64,000 nucleotides of DNA from Ectopseudomonas toyotomiensis (GTDB taxonomy: Bacteria; Pseudomonadota; Gammaproteobacteria; Pseudomonadales; Pseudomonadaceae): NCBI RefSeq assembly GCF_900115695.1, contig NZ_FOXK01000008.1, forward strand, positions 240,843 to 304,842, given 5' to 3'. This document shows positions 20,164 to 29,322 of this stretch, piece by piece. Under the pieces are notes generated by a model, which saw only the letters and a program-made list of their open reading frames with translations, had not been told where the DNA came from and made no database searches. Numbering within the stretch: position 1 is the stretch's first letter; every line of letters starts with the position of its first letter. The translations under genes were made by a program, and so were the position numbers.

Positions 20164-20508
20164 TTATGCGTAGAGATCGAGCCCGAGCACTTCCTGCGCA
20201 TCGTACTCGCTGGCGTAAGCGGCGGTGGTGCTGTAGCTGGCCAACGCCTGAACAGCACGGTTGCTCAGCGCAGGCTGTTGATAACCGAGGTCCTGTGAGC
20301 GAGCCGGCAGGCTATCGGTGTTACTGCTGCTGGCCTGCACGCGGCGAATCTGCGGCGCCTGCTCAAGCCCCTGGCTGCTGGCCGGGGCAGCCGGCTGTTC
20401 ACGCTGAGCCTCGACCTCCCGCTGCGCCTCGCGATAGGGCGTGACCGCAGTCCCCGAACGGGGGCCACGATCTGGCGAGTAGGAAGGTAGGTAACCGTCG
20501 ATCCGCAT
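20164..20508 (-). CDS. Hypothetical 114-residue protein
   Basis: A small protein rich in Gln, Ser, Ala and Arg with no hydrophobic segment and no recognisable domain. It begins MRIDGYLPSYSPDR and ends DAQEVLGLDLYA. Much of the middle looks disordered. It is leftward, between tsaB and the DUF72 gene. Proteins like it sit beside tsaB in Pseudomonas as I recall, which supports it being real. Confidence 0.7.
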   Translation of the reverse strand: MRIDGYLPSYSPDRGPRSGTAVTPYREAQREVEAQREQPAAPASSQGLEQAPQIRRVQASSSNTDSLPARSQDLGYQQPALSNRAVQALASYSTTAAYASEYDAQEVLGLDLYA

Positions 20509-20621
20509 CTAGGACTGCTCGGTGGGCTCGGCTGAACAAAGGACAGTGCTGGCAATGTAGCGGCGGGCTGCGTCCTTGGCAAATGCCGAAGAGTTCTTGG
20601 CGCCAAGCATCCGACCAGTTG

Positions 20622-21305
20622 TCATGCCGGCGGTGCTTTCGGCGTGGCGACCTGGTCACGCAGGTACACCGGCTGCGCCTGATCAGCCGGCAACGCCTCT
20701 CCACGCGCCCAGGCAAAACGGGCCAGCGTCAGCAAGTCTTCGGCGTGCGGCAGCATGCTGCCATCCATGCTCACAGGTGTGAGGGCGATACGCGCGGCGA
20801 AGGTGCCCCAACCGGTACCGGCACCGAACCACTCACCATCGCTGCCACGCGGCGCCTCGGCTTGCTCCGGCGGCAACACCGCTTCCTGGCCAAGCAAGCG
20901 CATCTCGCCGGCTTCTGCGCGATAGCAACCCCAGTAAACCTCGTCCATACGCGCGTCGATGGCGGCAGCAACCTGAGTCGCGCCCTGCTCACGCAGTGCG
21001 CGCTGGGCCAACACGGCCAGATTGGATACCGGCAGCACCGGTCGATCCAGGGCAAAAGCCAGCCCCTGCACCACGCCGATGGCGATACGCACCCCGGTGA
21101 ACGCACCCGGACCGCGACCGAAGGCGATGACGTCGAGCGCCGAAGCGGCGATCCCCGCCTCACCCAGCAGTTGCTGAATCATCGGTAACAGGCGCTGCGC
21201 GTGCATACGCGGGGCGACTTCGTAGTGGCTGAGTACGCGACCATCATGCAGCAGCGCGACGGAGCAGGCTTCGGTGGCGGTATCGAGGGCCAGGAGAGTG
21301 GTCAT
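20622..21305 (-). CDS. tsaB: tRNA threonylcarbamoyladenosine biosynthesis protein TsaB
   Basis: A 227-residue ASKHA-fold protein that partners TsaD and TsaE to make t6A37 in ANN-decoding tRNAs. The N-terminal LALDTATEACSVALL is the phosphate-1-like motif, and GRGPGAFTGVRIAIGVVQGLAFA is the family hallmark. ATG 21303-21305 is the start expected from homologues (MTTLLALDT). It is separated by a hairpin from the upstream phosphatase gene on the same strand. Confidence 0.94.
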   Translation of the reverse strand: MTTLLALDTATEACSVALLHDGRVLSHYEVAPRMHAQRLLPMIQQLLGEAGIAASALDVIAFGRGPGAFTGVRIAIGVVQGLAFALDRPVLPVSNLAVLAQRALREQGATQVAAAIDARMDEVYWGCYRAEAGEMRLLGQEAVLPPEQAEAPRGSDGEWFGAGTGWGTFAARIALTPVSMDGSMLPHAEDLLTLARFAWARGEALPADQAQPVYLRDQVATPKAPPA

Positions 21306-21323
21306 TGCATTCGGACAGCGGAA

Positions 21324-21351
21324 GAAAAAAGAGCCGGCATTAGACCGGCTC
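21324..21351 (-). terminator. Terminator between the HAD phosphatase gene and tsaB
   Basis: GAGCCGG (21331-21337) and CCGGCTC (21345-21351) form a stem with a 7-base loop. On the minus strand it is followed by six T (21330-21325). It ends leftward transcription of the phosphatase gene before tsaB. Confidence 0.8.
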
Positions 21352-21421
21352 GACGCATTTTTTTCCAGCACCATGACGGCGCTCGGCTCGCGCCGAGCGA
21401 CCGACGGAGATCAGCACCGCC

Positions 21422-22183
21422 TTACCAGGGCTCGACCACCGGCTCGGCCTCCCAGCCTTTAAGCGACGCCTTGGACCAGGTGCCGTAGCCAGCATTGGGG
21501 AACACGATCCACTCGACGCCCCACTTGCCGGACTCTTCGGCGACCGTCTTGCGCTGCGCATCGAGCGGCGTCTTACGAAAACGTGCGTCGAAGTCATGCA
21601 GCGTGTCGCCCAGTAGCATGATGATCTGATGATCGGCGCTGACGATGGCGCGACGCTCGACCTTGGGCGGCCCCAGCAGCAGCACGCTCTTCTCCGAAAC
21701 CTGCGGCAAGCCCAGCTTGCTCAGGGTGGCCAGGGTGTATTTTTTCTGCTCGTCGGCGCGGTCGGAGATGTAGCGGATGGTCACGCCAAGCTTGTCGGCA
21801 TGCTCGAGGAATTTCTTCGCGCCAGGGATCAGTGCGGGCGTGCCGTCACGCTCCCAGGGCAGCCAGGTATCCCAGGCGTCGTACTGGTGACAGTTGGCCA
21901 GATCGCGCGCCAGCAGCGCGCTGTTGTCGATCACGGTTTCATCGAGGTCGGTGACGATGGCCAGCTTCGATGAATCCTTCGCCGCCGCTACGGCCTTATC
22001 GAGCTTTTCCGTGGCGATGTTGTAGGCCTGCAACTGCAGCGCCTGGATTTCCGCAGACTGCTGCTGAAAGCGCAGGCCCATGGTGAACTCGGCGACGGAA
22101 CAATCCGTCGCGGTGTCGGCAAATGCCAGCTCAGTGGCCAGCAGCGATATCGCAAGGCCCAGCCGGATGCGTTTCTCGGTCAT
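21422..22183 (-). CDS. Exported HAD acid phosphatase / 5'-nucleotidase, e(P4)-like
   Basis: A 253-residue class C-type acid phosphatase (HAD subfamily IIIB). The nucleophile motif DLDETVIDN begins at Asp-79, motif II is ISDR, and the acidic motif is MLLGDTLHDFD. A signal peptide (about 1-22, ...ELAFA) exports it. Unlike Haemophilus e(P4), no lipobox cysteine follows the hydrophobic stretch, so it is probably periplasmic and soluble. It likely hydrolyses nucleotide monophosphates. It is flanked by hairpins and appears monocistronic. Confidence 0.88.
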   Translation of the reverse strand: MTEKRIRLGLAISLLATELAFADTATDCSVAEFTMGLRFQQQSAEIQALQLQAYNIATEKLDKAVAAAKDSSKLAIVTDLDETVIDNSALLARDLANCHQYDAWDTWLPWERDGTPALIPGAKKFLEHADKLGVTIRYISDRADEQKKYTLATLSKLGLPQVSEKSVLLLGPPKVERRAIVSADHQIIMLLGDTLHDFDARFRKTPLDAQRKTVAEESGKWGVEWIVFPNAGYGTWSKASLKGWEAEPVVEPW

Positions 22184-22316
22184 TGAATGCCCTCTTCCCT
22201 ATAGGTTATCGACACGCCCCGGCGCAGACCGGAGGCTGCATCGTCGATACTAGCCGGCACGCGTTGCGCGGCCATGCTTGAGAGCGACCTGAACGTATCA
22301 GGTTCCATAAACGAAC

Positions 22317-22336
22317 AAGGCCCCTTGCGGGGCCTT
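22317..22336 (-). terminator. Hairpin downstream of adk
   Basis: AAGGCCCC (22317-22324) and GGGGCCTT (22329-22336) flank a 4-base loop, 27 bp past the adk stop on the leftward strand. The T run is short, so termination strength is uncertain. Confidence 0.7.
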
Positions 22337-22362
22337 GCTGCGATGACAACGGGCGATCTGGA

Positions 22363-23010
22363 TTAGTCCAGAGCCGCCAGGGTCTTTGCGGTGATCTCTT
22401 CGACGCTGCCGACACCCGGAATATGGCTGTATTTCGGGGTACCGGATGCAGCGGAGAGTTTCTGATAGAAGTCCACCAGCGGCTTGGTCTGCGAGTGGTA
22501 GACGGACAGGCGATGACGCACGGTTTCTTCCTTGTCGTCTTCGCGCTGAACCAGCTCTTCACCGCTGATGTCGTCCTTGCCGGCAACCTTCGGCGGGTTG
22601 TACTCGGTGTGGTAGACGCGGCCGGAAGCCGGGTGAACGCGGCGGCCGGACAGACGCTTGACGATCTCCTCGTCCTCAACGGCGATTTCAACCACGTGAT
22701 CCAGCGCGACACCGGCATCGCGCAGCGCTTCGGCCTGCGGGATGGTGCGCGGGAAACCGTCGAACAAAAAGCCATTGGCACAATCGGCCTGAGCGATGCG
22801 CTCCTTGACCAGATTGATGATCAGGTCGTCGGAGACCAGGCCACCGGCATCCATAACGCTCTTGGCCTTCAGGCCGAGCTCGGTGCCAGCCTTGACCGCA
22901 GCACGCAGCATGTCGCCAGTGGAGATTTGCGGAATGCCGAATTTCTCGGTGATGTAGCGAGCCTGGGTACCTTTGCCGGCACCGGGCGCCCCCAGCAGAA
23001 TCACGCGCAT
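22363..23010 (-). CDS. adk: Adenylate kinase
   Basis: A 215-residue long-form adenylate kinase (AMP + ATP to 2 ADP). The P-loop GAPGAGKGT lies at 7-15, FDGFPRT near 84-90, and a full LID domain with GRRVHPASGRVYH at about 123-135 that lacks the zinc-binding cysteines. ATG 23008-23010 opens MRVILLGAPG, the standard start; five codons upstream are also open but non-homologous. Upstream lies ppc on the same strand, 223 bp away. Confidence 0.97.
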   Translation of the reverse strand: MRVILLGAPGAGKGTQARYITEKFGIPQISTGDMLRAAVKAGTELGLKAKSVMDAGGLVSDDLIINLVKERIAQADCANGFLFDGFPRTIPQAEALRDAGVALDHVVEIAVEDEEIVKRLSGRRVHPASGRVYHTEYNPPKVAGKDDISGEELVQREDDKEETVRHRLSVYHSQTKPLVDFYQKLSAASGTPKYSHIPGVGSVEEITAKTLAALD

Positions 23011-23233
23011 CGATGTGCTCCTCAAGAGTTATGTAGTAATCGGTCGGACTCGCCTCGTGGGGCCAATCTCTTGAATGTAGTGCGGTAGCCGTAGCGGCCA
23101 AAAGGCTGCTCAAGATACACAGCGCACCCCAGGCGCACAAGCCGCCAAAAGTCGGATAAAAACCCTCCTCGTGGCGGCCTGGACCTGCTACGCGGCGCAG
23201 CTCAGGCAGCTGCCTGCCAGCGCCCTGCCGCCC

Positions 23234-25870
23234 TCAGCCAGTGTTGCGCAAGCCCGCTGCAATACCCGCTACGCTGACCAGCAGCGCCTGCTCCAGAGGG
23301 CTCTCCGGCGCCTGTTCACGTTGCCGACAGCGCGCCAGCAGTTCGGCCTGCAACAGATGCAGCGGGTCGAGGTAGGTGTTGCGCACGCTGATCGATTCCA
23401 GGGTTTCCTGATTATGTGCGAGCAGGCGCGACTGGCCAGTCAGTTCCAGCACAGCAGCGCAGGCCTGCGACAATAGGTCGCGTAACTGCGCACCCAGCGC
23501 CTGCAGCGACGGTTCGACCAGGCGTTCGTCATACAGGGCAGCGATATTGGCGTCCGCTTTGGTCAGGACCATTTCCAGCATGTCGATGCGGGTGCGGAAG
23601 AACGGCCATTGCTCGCGCATGCTTTTCAGCAGCTCAGCATCACCGCCTTGCAGGGCTTGTCCCAGGGCCTGCTCCCAGCCGAGCCAGGCCGGCAGCATCA
23701 GACGGGTCTGGGTCCAGGCGAAAATCCATGGGATCGCCCGCAGGCTCTCCACACCACCTTCGCGCCGCTTGGCCGGGCGACTGCCCAGCGGCAAGCGGCC
23801 GAGCTCCTGCTCCGGCGTGGCCTGGCGGAAATACTCGACGAATTGCGGATGCTCGCGCACCACGCTGCGATAGGCCTTCACGCCAACATCGGCAAGGCGA
23901 TCCATCATCGCCCGCCAGCTTGGCTCCGGTGCCGGTGGCGGCAGCAGCGTGGCTTCCAGCACCGCAGCCAGATAGAGGTTGAGGTTCTGCTCGGCGATAT
24001 CCGGCAGGCCGAACTTGAAGCGGATCATTTCCCCCTGCTCGGTAGTGCGGAAGCGCCCCGCAACCGAGCCGGGCGGTTGCGACAGAATGGCCGCGTGAGC
24101 AGGGCCACCGCCACGGCCAACGGTGCCACCGCGACCATGGAACAGCAGCAGTTCGACCTGATGCGCGCGACACAGACGCACCAACTCTTCCTGGGCGCGG
24201 TACTGCGCCCAGGCAGCGGCGGTTGTACCGGCGTCCTTGGCCGAATCGGAGTAACCGATCATCACTTCCTGCGGGCCATGCAGCCGCGCGCGATAGCCGG
24301 GCAACCCCAGCAGCCGGTCGATAACCGGCCCGGCGTGGTCCAGATCGGCCAGGGTTTCGAAAAGTGGCACCACCCGCATCGGCCGGCGCAACCCGGCCTC
24401 TTTCAGCAGCAGTTGCACGGCCAGCACGTCGGAGGCAGCACCGGCCATGGAGATCACGTAAGAGCCCAGCGATGCGGCGGGAGCGGCAGCCACCTCGCGG
24501 CAGGTGGCGAGTACTTCGGCAGTATCGGCCGAAGGACGATAGTCGTTCGGCAGCAGTGGCCGGCGGTTATCCAGCTCGCGCTGGAGAAAACTGAGGCGCG
24601 CCTCCTCATCCCATTCCGCGTAGCGACCGAGGCCGAGATAATCGGTGATTTCCGACATCGCCGCAGCGTGCCGGGAGGAATCCTGACGAACATCGAGGCG
24701 TACCAGAAACAGACCGAAGGTGGCTGCCCGGCGCAGGCAATCGAGCAACGGGCCATCGGCAATCACACCCATGCCGCAGGCATGCAGCGACTGGTAGCAG
24801 AGCTGCAGCGGCACCAGCAGCTCATGGTTGTCGCGCAGCACTGCATTACTCGGCGCCACATCGGCGCTGAGGGCCTGCTGCGCCCAGCTGCGCGTTTCGC
24901 GCAGGCGCTCGCGCAGCTGCTTGAGCAAGGCACGGTACGGTTCGGCACTGTCGCCCACCTGCGCGCGCAGTTCGTCACTGGCCTGCTGCATGGACAGTTC
25001 CGCGGCCAGATTATCGACGTCGCGCAGGTAGAGATCGGCGGCCATCCAGCGCGCCAGCAGCAACACCTCACGGGTCACGCGCGCGGTGACATTGGGGTTA
25101 CCGTCACGGTCACCGCCCATCCACGAGGCGAAGCGAATCGGCGCAGCCTCCAGCGGCAGACGCAGACCGGTGGCGGCCTGCAGGCTCTGATCGGCACGGC
25201 GCAGGAACTGCGGCACGGCCTGCCATAGCGAATGCTCGATGACAGCGAAGCCCCATTTGGCTTCGTCCACCGGGCTGGGCCGGCTACGACGGATTTCCTC
25301 GGTGTGCCAGGCCTCGGCGATCAGCCGCTGCAGGCGCTGGGCGATGCGTTCACGTTCTGTTGGTAACAGATCGCTGTGATCCAGTGCCGTCAGTTGCGCG
25401 GCGATGGCATCGTATTTCTGGATCAGCGTACGCCGCGCCACTTCGGTGGGGTGCGCTGTCAGCACCAGTTCGATATCCAGACGCCCCAGCTGACGCGCCA
25501 GTTCATCGCTGCCCTGCCCGGCGGCGAGCAGGCGCTCGAGCAGCTCGTCGAGCACGCGCAACTCGAACGGCTCGGGCTCACCCGCACGGCGGCGGCGCAC
25601 ACGGTGCTGCTGCTCGGCGATGTTGGCCAGGTTGAGAAACTGATTGAAGGCCCGTGCCACCGGCAGCAGTTCGTCGTCACCCAGGTCCCCGAGGGTGCTG
25701 GTCAACTGCTCGGCACCCGCGGCAGAGCCGCGACGACCGGCCTTGGCCGACTTGCGTATGCGTTCGATCTTGTCGAGAAACTCGTCGCCCAACTGGGTGC
25801 TGATGGTATGCCCGAGCAGTTCGCCGAGCAGGTGCACCTCTTCACGCAGGCGCGCATCGATTTCCGCCAT
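23234..25870 (-). CDS. ppc: Phosphoenolpyruvate carboxylase
   Basis: An 878-residue anaplerotic enzyme making oxaloacetate from PEP and bicarbonate. The catalytic His motif VLTAHPTEVARR sits near residue 140, GYSDSAKDAG near 545 and FHGRGGTVGRGGGP near 583. The chosen start (ATG 25868-25870, MAEIDARL) has AGGAG upstream and gives the expected Pseudomonas length, rejecting 75 extra open codons. It is divergent from the small gene at 26038. Confidence 0.96.
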   Translation of the reverse strand: MAEIDARLREEVHLLGELLGHTISTQLGDEFLDKIERIRKSAKAGRRGSAAGAEQLTSTLGDLGDDELLPVARAFNQFLNLANIAEQQHRVRRRRAGEPEPFELRVLDELLERLLAAGQGSDELARQLGRLDIELVLTAHPTEVARRTLIQKYDAIAAQLTALDHSDLLPTERERIAQRLQRLIAEAWHTEEIRRSRPSPVDEAKWGFAVIEHSLWQAVPQFLRRADQSLQAATGLRLPLEAAPIRFASWMGGDRDGNPNVTARVTREVLLLARWMAADLYLRDVDNLAAELSMQQASDELRAQVGDSAEPYRALLKQLRERLRETRSWAQQALSADVAPSNAVLRDNHELLVPLQLCYQSLHACGMGVIADGPLLDCLRRAATFGLFLVRLDVRQDSSRHAAAMSEITDYLGLGRYAEWDEEARLSFLQRELDNRRPLLPNDYRPSADTAEVLATCREVAAAPAASLGSYVISMAGAASDVLAVQLLLKEAGLRRPMRVVPLFETLADLDHAGPVIDRLLGLPGYRARLHGPQEVMIGYSDSAKDAGTTAAAWAQYRAQEELVRLCRAHQVELLLFHGRGGTVGRGGGPAHAAILSQPPGSVAGRFRTTEQGEMIRFKFGLPDIAEQNLNLYLAAVLEATLLPPPAPEPSWRAMMDRLADVGVKAYRSVVREHPQFVEYFRQATPEQELGRLPLGSRPAKRREGGVESLRAIPWIFAWTQTRLMLPAWLGWEQALGQALQGGDAELLKSMREQWPFFRTRIDMLEMVLTKADANIAALYDERLVEPSLQALGAQLRDLLSQACAAVLELTGQSRLLAHNQETLESISVRNTYLDPLHLLQAELLARCRQREQAPESPLEQALLVSVAGIAAGLRNTG

Positions 25871-26037
25871 GTCGCACTCCTTCTCCTGTCCAGTGTCAAC
25901 AGAGTGCCCAGCGCGCCAACTTCTTACAAGGGTGCGACGCGTACCCAGGCAGTCGTGCGTGCTGGGACTAGGCTTACTGACAGGCGTAGTGGATGCGCTA
26001 GCCGGCATCAGCTGCGCCACCCGTGAGGAGTAACGAC

Positions 26038-26382
26038 ATGAGAATTCGCGAACTGGCAAAACACTGGGAACAGAATGCCAAGGGGCACCTGACACCTACC
26101 CGTTATCACATTCATCTGGATGTCGAGTCGGCCGCTCGCCTGGCGGCGCTCACCGAGATGTACCCCAAGCACCACAGCGAGGAACTGCTCGGCGAACTGA
26201 TCGGCGCAGCGCTCGAGGAACTCGAAGCCAGCCTACCCTACGTGCGCGGCAGCAAGGTCGTAGCACTGGACGAGCAAGGCGACCCGCTGTACGAGGACAT
26301 AGGGCCCACACCGCGCTTTCTGGCGCTGTCGCGCAAATACCTGCGTGAACTGAGTGACACGGGTAAAGAGACAAGCCATTGA
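26038..26382 (+). CDS. Conserved hypothetical protein next to ppc
   Basis: A 114-residue acidic protein beginning MRIRELAKHWEQNAKG. The central part (AARLAALTEMYPKHHSEELLGELIGAALEELE, split as two helices) resembles a small alpha/beta fold, and the C-terminus is KYLRELSDTGKETSH. Pseudomonas homologues beside ppc are sometimes labelled pilus-related, but nothing in the sequence supports that. GAGGAG (26025-26030) precedes ATG 26038 at a good distance. It is divergent from ppc. Confidence 0.8.
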   Translation: MRIRELAKHWEQNAKGHLTPTRYHIHLDVESAARLAALTEMYPKHHSEELLGELIGAALEELEASLPYVRGSKVVALDEQGDPLYEDIGPTPRFLALSRKYLRELSDTGKETSH

Positions 26383-26802
26383 CGCCCTGAACAACTCTTT
26401 GCGTTCGACATATTGTTCAATTCCAGGCGCTCAGGGAGAACGTAAGTCTCCCGGCCGGCCCTTTTCGCACTGACACCGCGCCTCCCCCACCTTCGGCAAT
26501 GCGCGGGCGCCAGGGCCCTCCTTCGCCCCATAGAAACCCACCAAACCCTTTACATAGAAGGGCAAAAAGAGCGTTTCCAACCGCATGGAAGGCCCTACCG
26601 CGGCCTTGTCACAGGCAAATAGTTGACTGACCAGTCATCCAGAAAACCATAAGCACGCTGTGTTTTTTTCTGAACTATTCGAAAAACCTGTCGGTCCCAA
26701 CTGCAGGCCATCGTGGCACGCCAATAGCGCCAACCCCCTTGGTAGACGAGCAACACGATAGGCCAATTGCCACGGATATCGTCATTCATAGGAGTGTTTC
26801 AA
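26383..26802. other. Intergenic region with candidate AlgU promoter
   Basis: About 420 bp without a credible gene. It holds an AlgU-type promoter-like pair at 26672-26700 and AGGAG at 26790-26794 serving the next gene. The first 150 bp show no clear structure to me. Confidence 0.5.
26672..26700 (+). promoter_or_regulatory. Candidate AlgU (sigma-22) promoter for the DUF4398-lptF operon
   Basis: GAACTA (26672-26677) and TCCCAA (26695-26700) are 17 bp apart, close to the AlgU/RpoE pattern GAACTT-N16/17-TCnnA. In P. aeruginosa the homologous lptF is reported to depend on AlgU. The start codon lies about 100 bp downstream. Confidence 0.5.
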
Positions 26803-27216
26803 ATGGAGTTAGCCGCCATGAAGACCCATACCGAGAAAGCCCCGCGCAGCCGCCTGCACGGGATCAAACTGGCTGCCCTGGCACTGGGTAGCAGCCTGGT
26901 ACTGGCTGGCTGTGCGGGTAACCCGCCCAGCGAGCAATACGCCGTGACGCAGTCTGCCGTGAACTCGGCGATCAGCGCTGGCGGTACCGAGTTTGCCGCC
27001 GTGGAAATGAAGTCCGCGCAGGACAAGCTCAAAGAGGCGGAGCTGGCCATGCACGAAAAAGAGTATGAGAAGGCCCGTCGCCTGGCTGAACAGGCCGAGT
27101 GGGATGCCCGACTCGCCGAGCGCAAGGCCCAGGCCGCCAAAGCCGAGCAGGCTTTGCAGGACGCCCGTCAGGGTGTTCAGGAACTGCGTGAGGAAGGCAT
27201 GCGTAACGCTCAGTGA
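26803..27216 (+). CDS. DUF4398 lipoprotein
   Basis: A 137-residue lipoprotein: a basic N-terminus, a hydrophobic stretch and the lipobox LAGC. It then has a DUF4398 helical region rich in Ala, Glu and Lys (about 60-125) predicted to form a coiled coil. AGGAG (26790-26794) is 8 bp before ATG 26803; ATG 26818 with GGAG is an alternative. It lies 47 bp upstream of lptF, and both genes share the DUF4398-like helical region, so they likely act together at the outer membrane or periplasm. Confidence 0.85.
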   Translation: MELAAMKTHTEKAPRSRLHGIKLAALALGSSLVLAGCAGNPPSEQYAVTQSAVNSAISAGGTEFAAVEMKSAQDKLKEAELAMHEKEYEKARRLAEQAEWDARLAERKAQAAKAEQALQDARQGVQELREEGMRNAQ

Positions 27217-27263
27217 GCGGCATGCACCCCACCCATTCGCTGACAGATCAAAGGATGAACGCC

Positions 27264-28049
27264 ATGCGTAAACACGTGATGATCCCCGCCCTTCTGGCCC
27301 TGAGCGTCGGCCTGGCCGCCTGCTCGCACCAGCCCAATGCCAACCTGGAGTCGGCGCGTAGCAACTTCTCCTCGCTGCAGAGCGATCCGCAGGCGAGCAA
27401 GGTCGCGGCGCTGGAAACCAAGGAAGCCCAGGAATGGCTGAACAAGGCCGACAAGGCCTACATGGAAAAGGAAGACGAGAAGAAGGTCGACCAACTGGCC
27501 TACCTGACCAACAAGCGCGTCGAGGTAGCCAAGCAGACCATCGTCCTGCGTAACGCCGAAGCCGAGCTGAAGAACTCCTCGGCGCAGCGCGCCCAGGCCC
27601 TGCTCGATGCTCGCGACGCGCAGATCCGTAAGCTACAGGACAGCCTCAACGCCAAGCAGACCGAACGCGGCACCCTGGTGACCTTCGGTGACGTCCTGTT
27701 CGACTTCAACAAGGCCGAACTCAAGAGCAGCGCACTGCCCAACGTCACCCAGCTGGCACGCTTTCTCCAGGAAAATCCGGAGCGCCAGGTGATCGTCGAG
27801 GGTTATACCGACAGCGTCGGCTCGGCCAGCTACAACCAGGGCCTGTCCGAGCGTCGCGCCGAGTCCGTACGTCGCGCACTGATTCGCGCCGGCGTGGAGC
27901 CGACGCGCATCGTCGCCCAGGGTTATGGCAAGGAGTATCCGGTCGCGGACAACTCCAGTGACTCCGGTCGTGCACAGAACCGTCGTGTGGAGGTGACCAT
28001 CTCCAACGACAACCAGCCGGTCGCTCCGCGTTCGGCTACCGGCGCCTGA
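27264..28049 (+). CDS. lptF: OmpA-family outer-membrane lipotoxin LptF
   Basis: A 261-residue lipoprotein (lipobox LAAC near residue 19) with an N-terminal DUF4398-like helical segment and a C-terminal OmpA peptidoglycan-binding domain. The latter has LFDFNKAELKSSALP near 155 and the hallmark NPERQVIVEGYTDSVGSASYNQGLSERRA, given here in parts (VEGYTDSVGS, NQGLSERRA). The final GRAQNRRVEV is typical. AAGGA lies 8 bp before ATG 27264, whereas ATG 27255 abuts that site and is rejected. The length equals P. aeruginosa LptF, an AlgU-controlled protein linked to oxidant survival and adhesion. Confidence 0.9.
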   Translation: MRKHVMIPALLALSVGLAACSHQPNANLESARSNFSSLQSDPQASKVAALETKEAQEWLNKADKAYMEKEDEKKVDQLAYLTNKRVEVAKQTIVLRNAEAELKNSSAQRAQALLDARDAQIRKLQDSLNAKQTERGTLVTFGDVLFDFNKAELKSSALPNVTQLARFLQENPERQVIVEGYTDSVGSASYNQGLSERRAESVRRALIRAGVEPTRIVAQGYGKEYPVADNSSDSGRAQNRRVEVTISNDNQPVAPRSATGA

Positions 28050-28067
28050 CAGCCATGCCGGAATGAA

Positions 28068-28097
28068 GAAACCCGCCTGATGGCGGGTTTCTTTTTT
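28068..28097 (+). terminator. Terminator of lptF
   Basis: GAAACCCGCC (28068-28077) and GGCGGGTTTC (28082-28091) form a perfect 10-bp stem with a 4-base loop and six T. It also lies just after the stop of the convergent gene at 28109. Confidence 0.92.
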
Positions 28098-28108
28098 GGC
28101 GTTTTGCC

Positions 28109-28432
28109 TTACTGCTCCAGGGCCGGGGTTTCCTGGCCGATGCAGCGCACCGCCTGCTTCTTGTTGTCCACCAGCACGCCGGTCAGCCCCTTCTGCTGCA
28201 TGTCGAACAACACCAGCACGCCATCGATGCACTGCGCCACCTGGTTGGCCGGTTTCAGCGAGACCTTGTAGTCCTCACCTGGAACGGTCTTGAGCATGGT
28301 GAAATCGGACAGCAGCAGCGCATCTTCCGGTTTGGCGAAATGCACGTAGCCGTAGTACCAGAGCACGCCGATGGTGCCGACGATGCTGGCGACACCCGTG
28401 AGGATCAGGGGGATGGGATTACGTTCGGTCAT
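28109..28432 (-). CDS. Conserved hypothetical single-pass membrane protein
   Basis: A 107-residue protein with one N-terminal membrane helix (about 9-27, LILTGVASIVGTIGVLWYY) and a C-terminal domain containing two cysteines (AQCIDG and AVRCIG) that could pair. No known function. Its ATG overlaps the stop of the hydrolase gene as ATGA, so it is translationally coupled to that gene. Confidence 0.8.
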   Translation of the reverse strand: MTERNPIPLILTGVASIVGTIGVLWYYGYVHFAKPEDALLLSDFTMLKTVPGEDYKVSLKPANQVAQCIDGVLVLFDMQQKGLTGVLVDNKKQAVRCIGQETPALEQ

Positions 28433-29322
28433 TGCGGACTCTCTGTTGCGGATTCGGTAGCCGGTCCCAGGCGCTCGACGTAGGCCTGCGGCGCGACGAA
28501 GAACGCCAGTAGCGACTGACGCCAGGCGGGCTCGGCAAAGGTTTGCACGTGCAGGCCACGAGTCGCCTGAAAGGCGCGTGGCGGGCGCGCAGCTTGATAC
28601 AAACGCTGGCCATTGGAAAGCGGCACGATCACGTCGTCAACACTGTGATAGATCAGCAAGGGCGCGCCTGCGAGTCGATCGATGCTGTGAATCGCGCTGT
28701 CGCCGTCCGGCACCAGCCAGGACAGCGGCACCTGCAGCGGCCAGGTCAACCAGGACTTGCTCAGCGCATGGCGGGCGACGTCGCGATAACTGGCCGGCAC
28801 CCCGTCCAGTGCGATGGCCTGCAAGGTCGATTGGCGCTCGGGATGCTCGGCCAGATAATGCACGGCCAATGCACCACCGAGGCTCTGCCCGAGCAGGAAA
28901 AGCGGCGCGCCTTGCACCTGCGGCGCCTGTTCGAGCCAGACGAAAGCGGCATCGATGTCCTGATAGACCTCCGGCAGCCGCGGCTTGCCTTCGGACAGAC
29001 CGTAGCCGCGATAATCCAGCATCAGCACCTGATAGCCCTGTTCCGGCAGCCAGTGAACGCCGCCCAGGTGCCAGGCCAGGTTGCCGCCATTGCCATGCAG
29101 ATGCAGCACCGTGCCCTTGACCTGCACGCCAGCCTGGGCCGGCAACCACCAGGCATGCAAACGCGTGCCATCGGCTGCGCGCAGTTCGATGTCGCGGTAT
29201 TCCAGGCCAGCGCGAGCCGGAGTGATCGGTAAACCCGGCTCCGGGTAGAACAACAGGCCGCTGCAACCAGCCAGCCACAGGCTGGCCAGCAGCAAGACCA
29301 GTGCTCGCAGGCTACTTGCCAC
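28429..29322 (-). CDS. Alpha/beta hydrolase lipoprotein
   Basis: A 297-residue alpha/beta hydrolase. With a GTG start at 29322 the protein begins with a short lipoprotein signal ending LAGC (Cys-20). That GTG has GAGGAGG 8-9 bases upstream, far better than the ATG at 29361, which would add 13 arginine-rich residues. The oxyanion region HGNGGN, the nucleophile elbow GQSLGG and a late HSVDD give the hydrolase triad candidates. The start overlaps the stop of the upstream TIGR00266 gene by 11 bp and the stop overlaps the next gene by 4 bp, so the three form an operon. Likely a periplasm-facing esterase or thioesterase of unknown substrate. Confidence 0.88.
   Translation of the reverse strand: MASSLRALVLLLASLWLAGCSGLLFYPEPGLPITPARAGLEYRDIELRAADGTRLHAWWLPAQAGVQVKGTVLHLHGNGGNLAWHLGGVHWLPEQGYQVLMLDYRGYGLSEGKPRLPEVYQDIDAAFVWLEQAPQVQGAPLFLLGQSLGGALAVHYLAEHPERQSTLQAIALDGVPASYRDVARHALSKSWLTWPLQVPLSWLVPDGDSAIHSIDRLAGAPLLIYHSVDDVIVPLSNGQRLYQAARPPRAFQATRGLHVQTFAEPAWRQSLLAFFVAPQAYVERLGPATESATESPQ

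Noticed and set aside
23609..25228. 539-codon open frame opposite ppc
   Set aside because: The ppc catalytic motifs are on the minus strand; the + strand frame has no recognisable feature.
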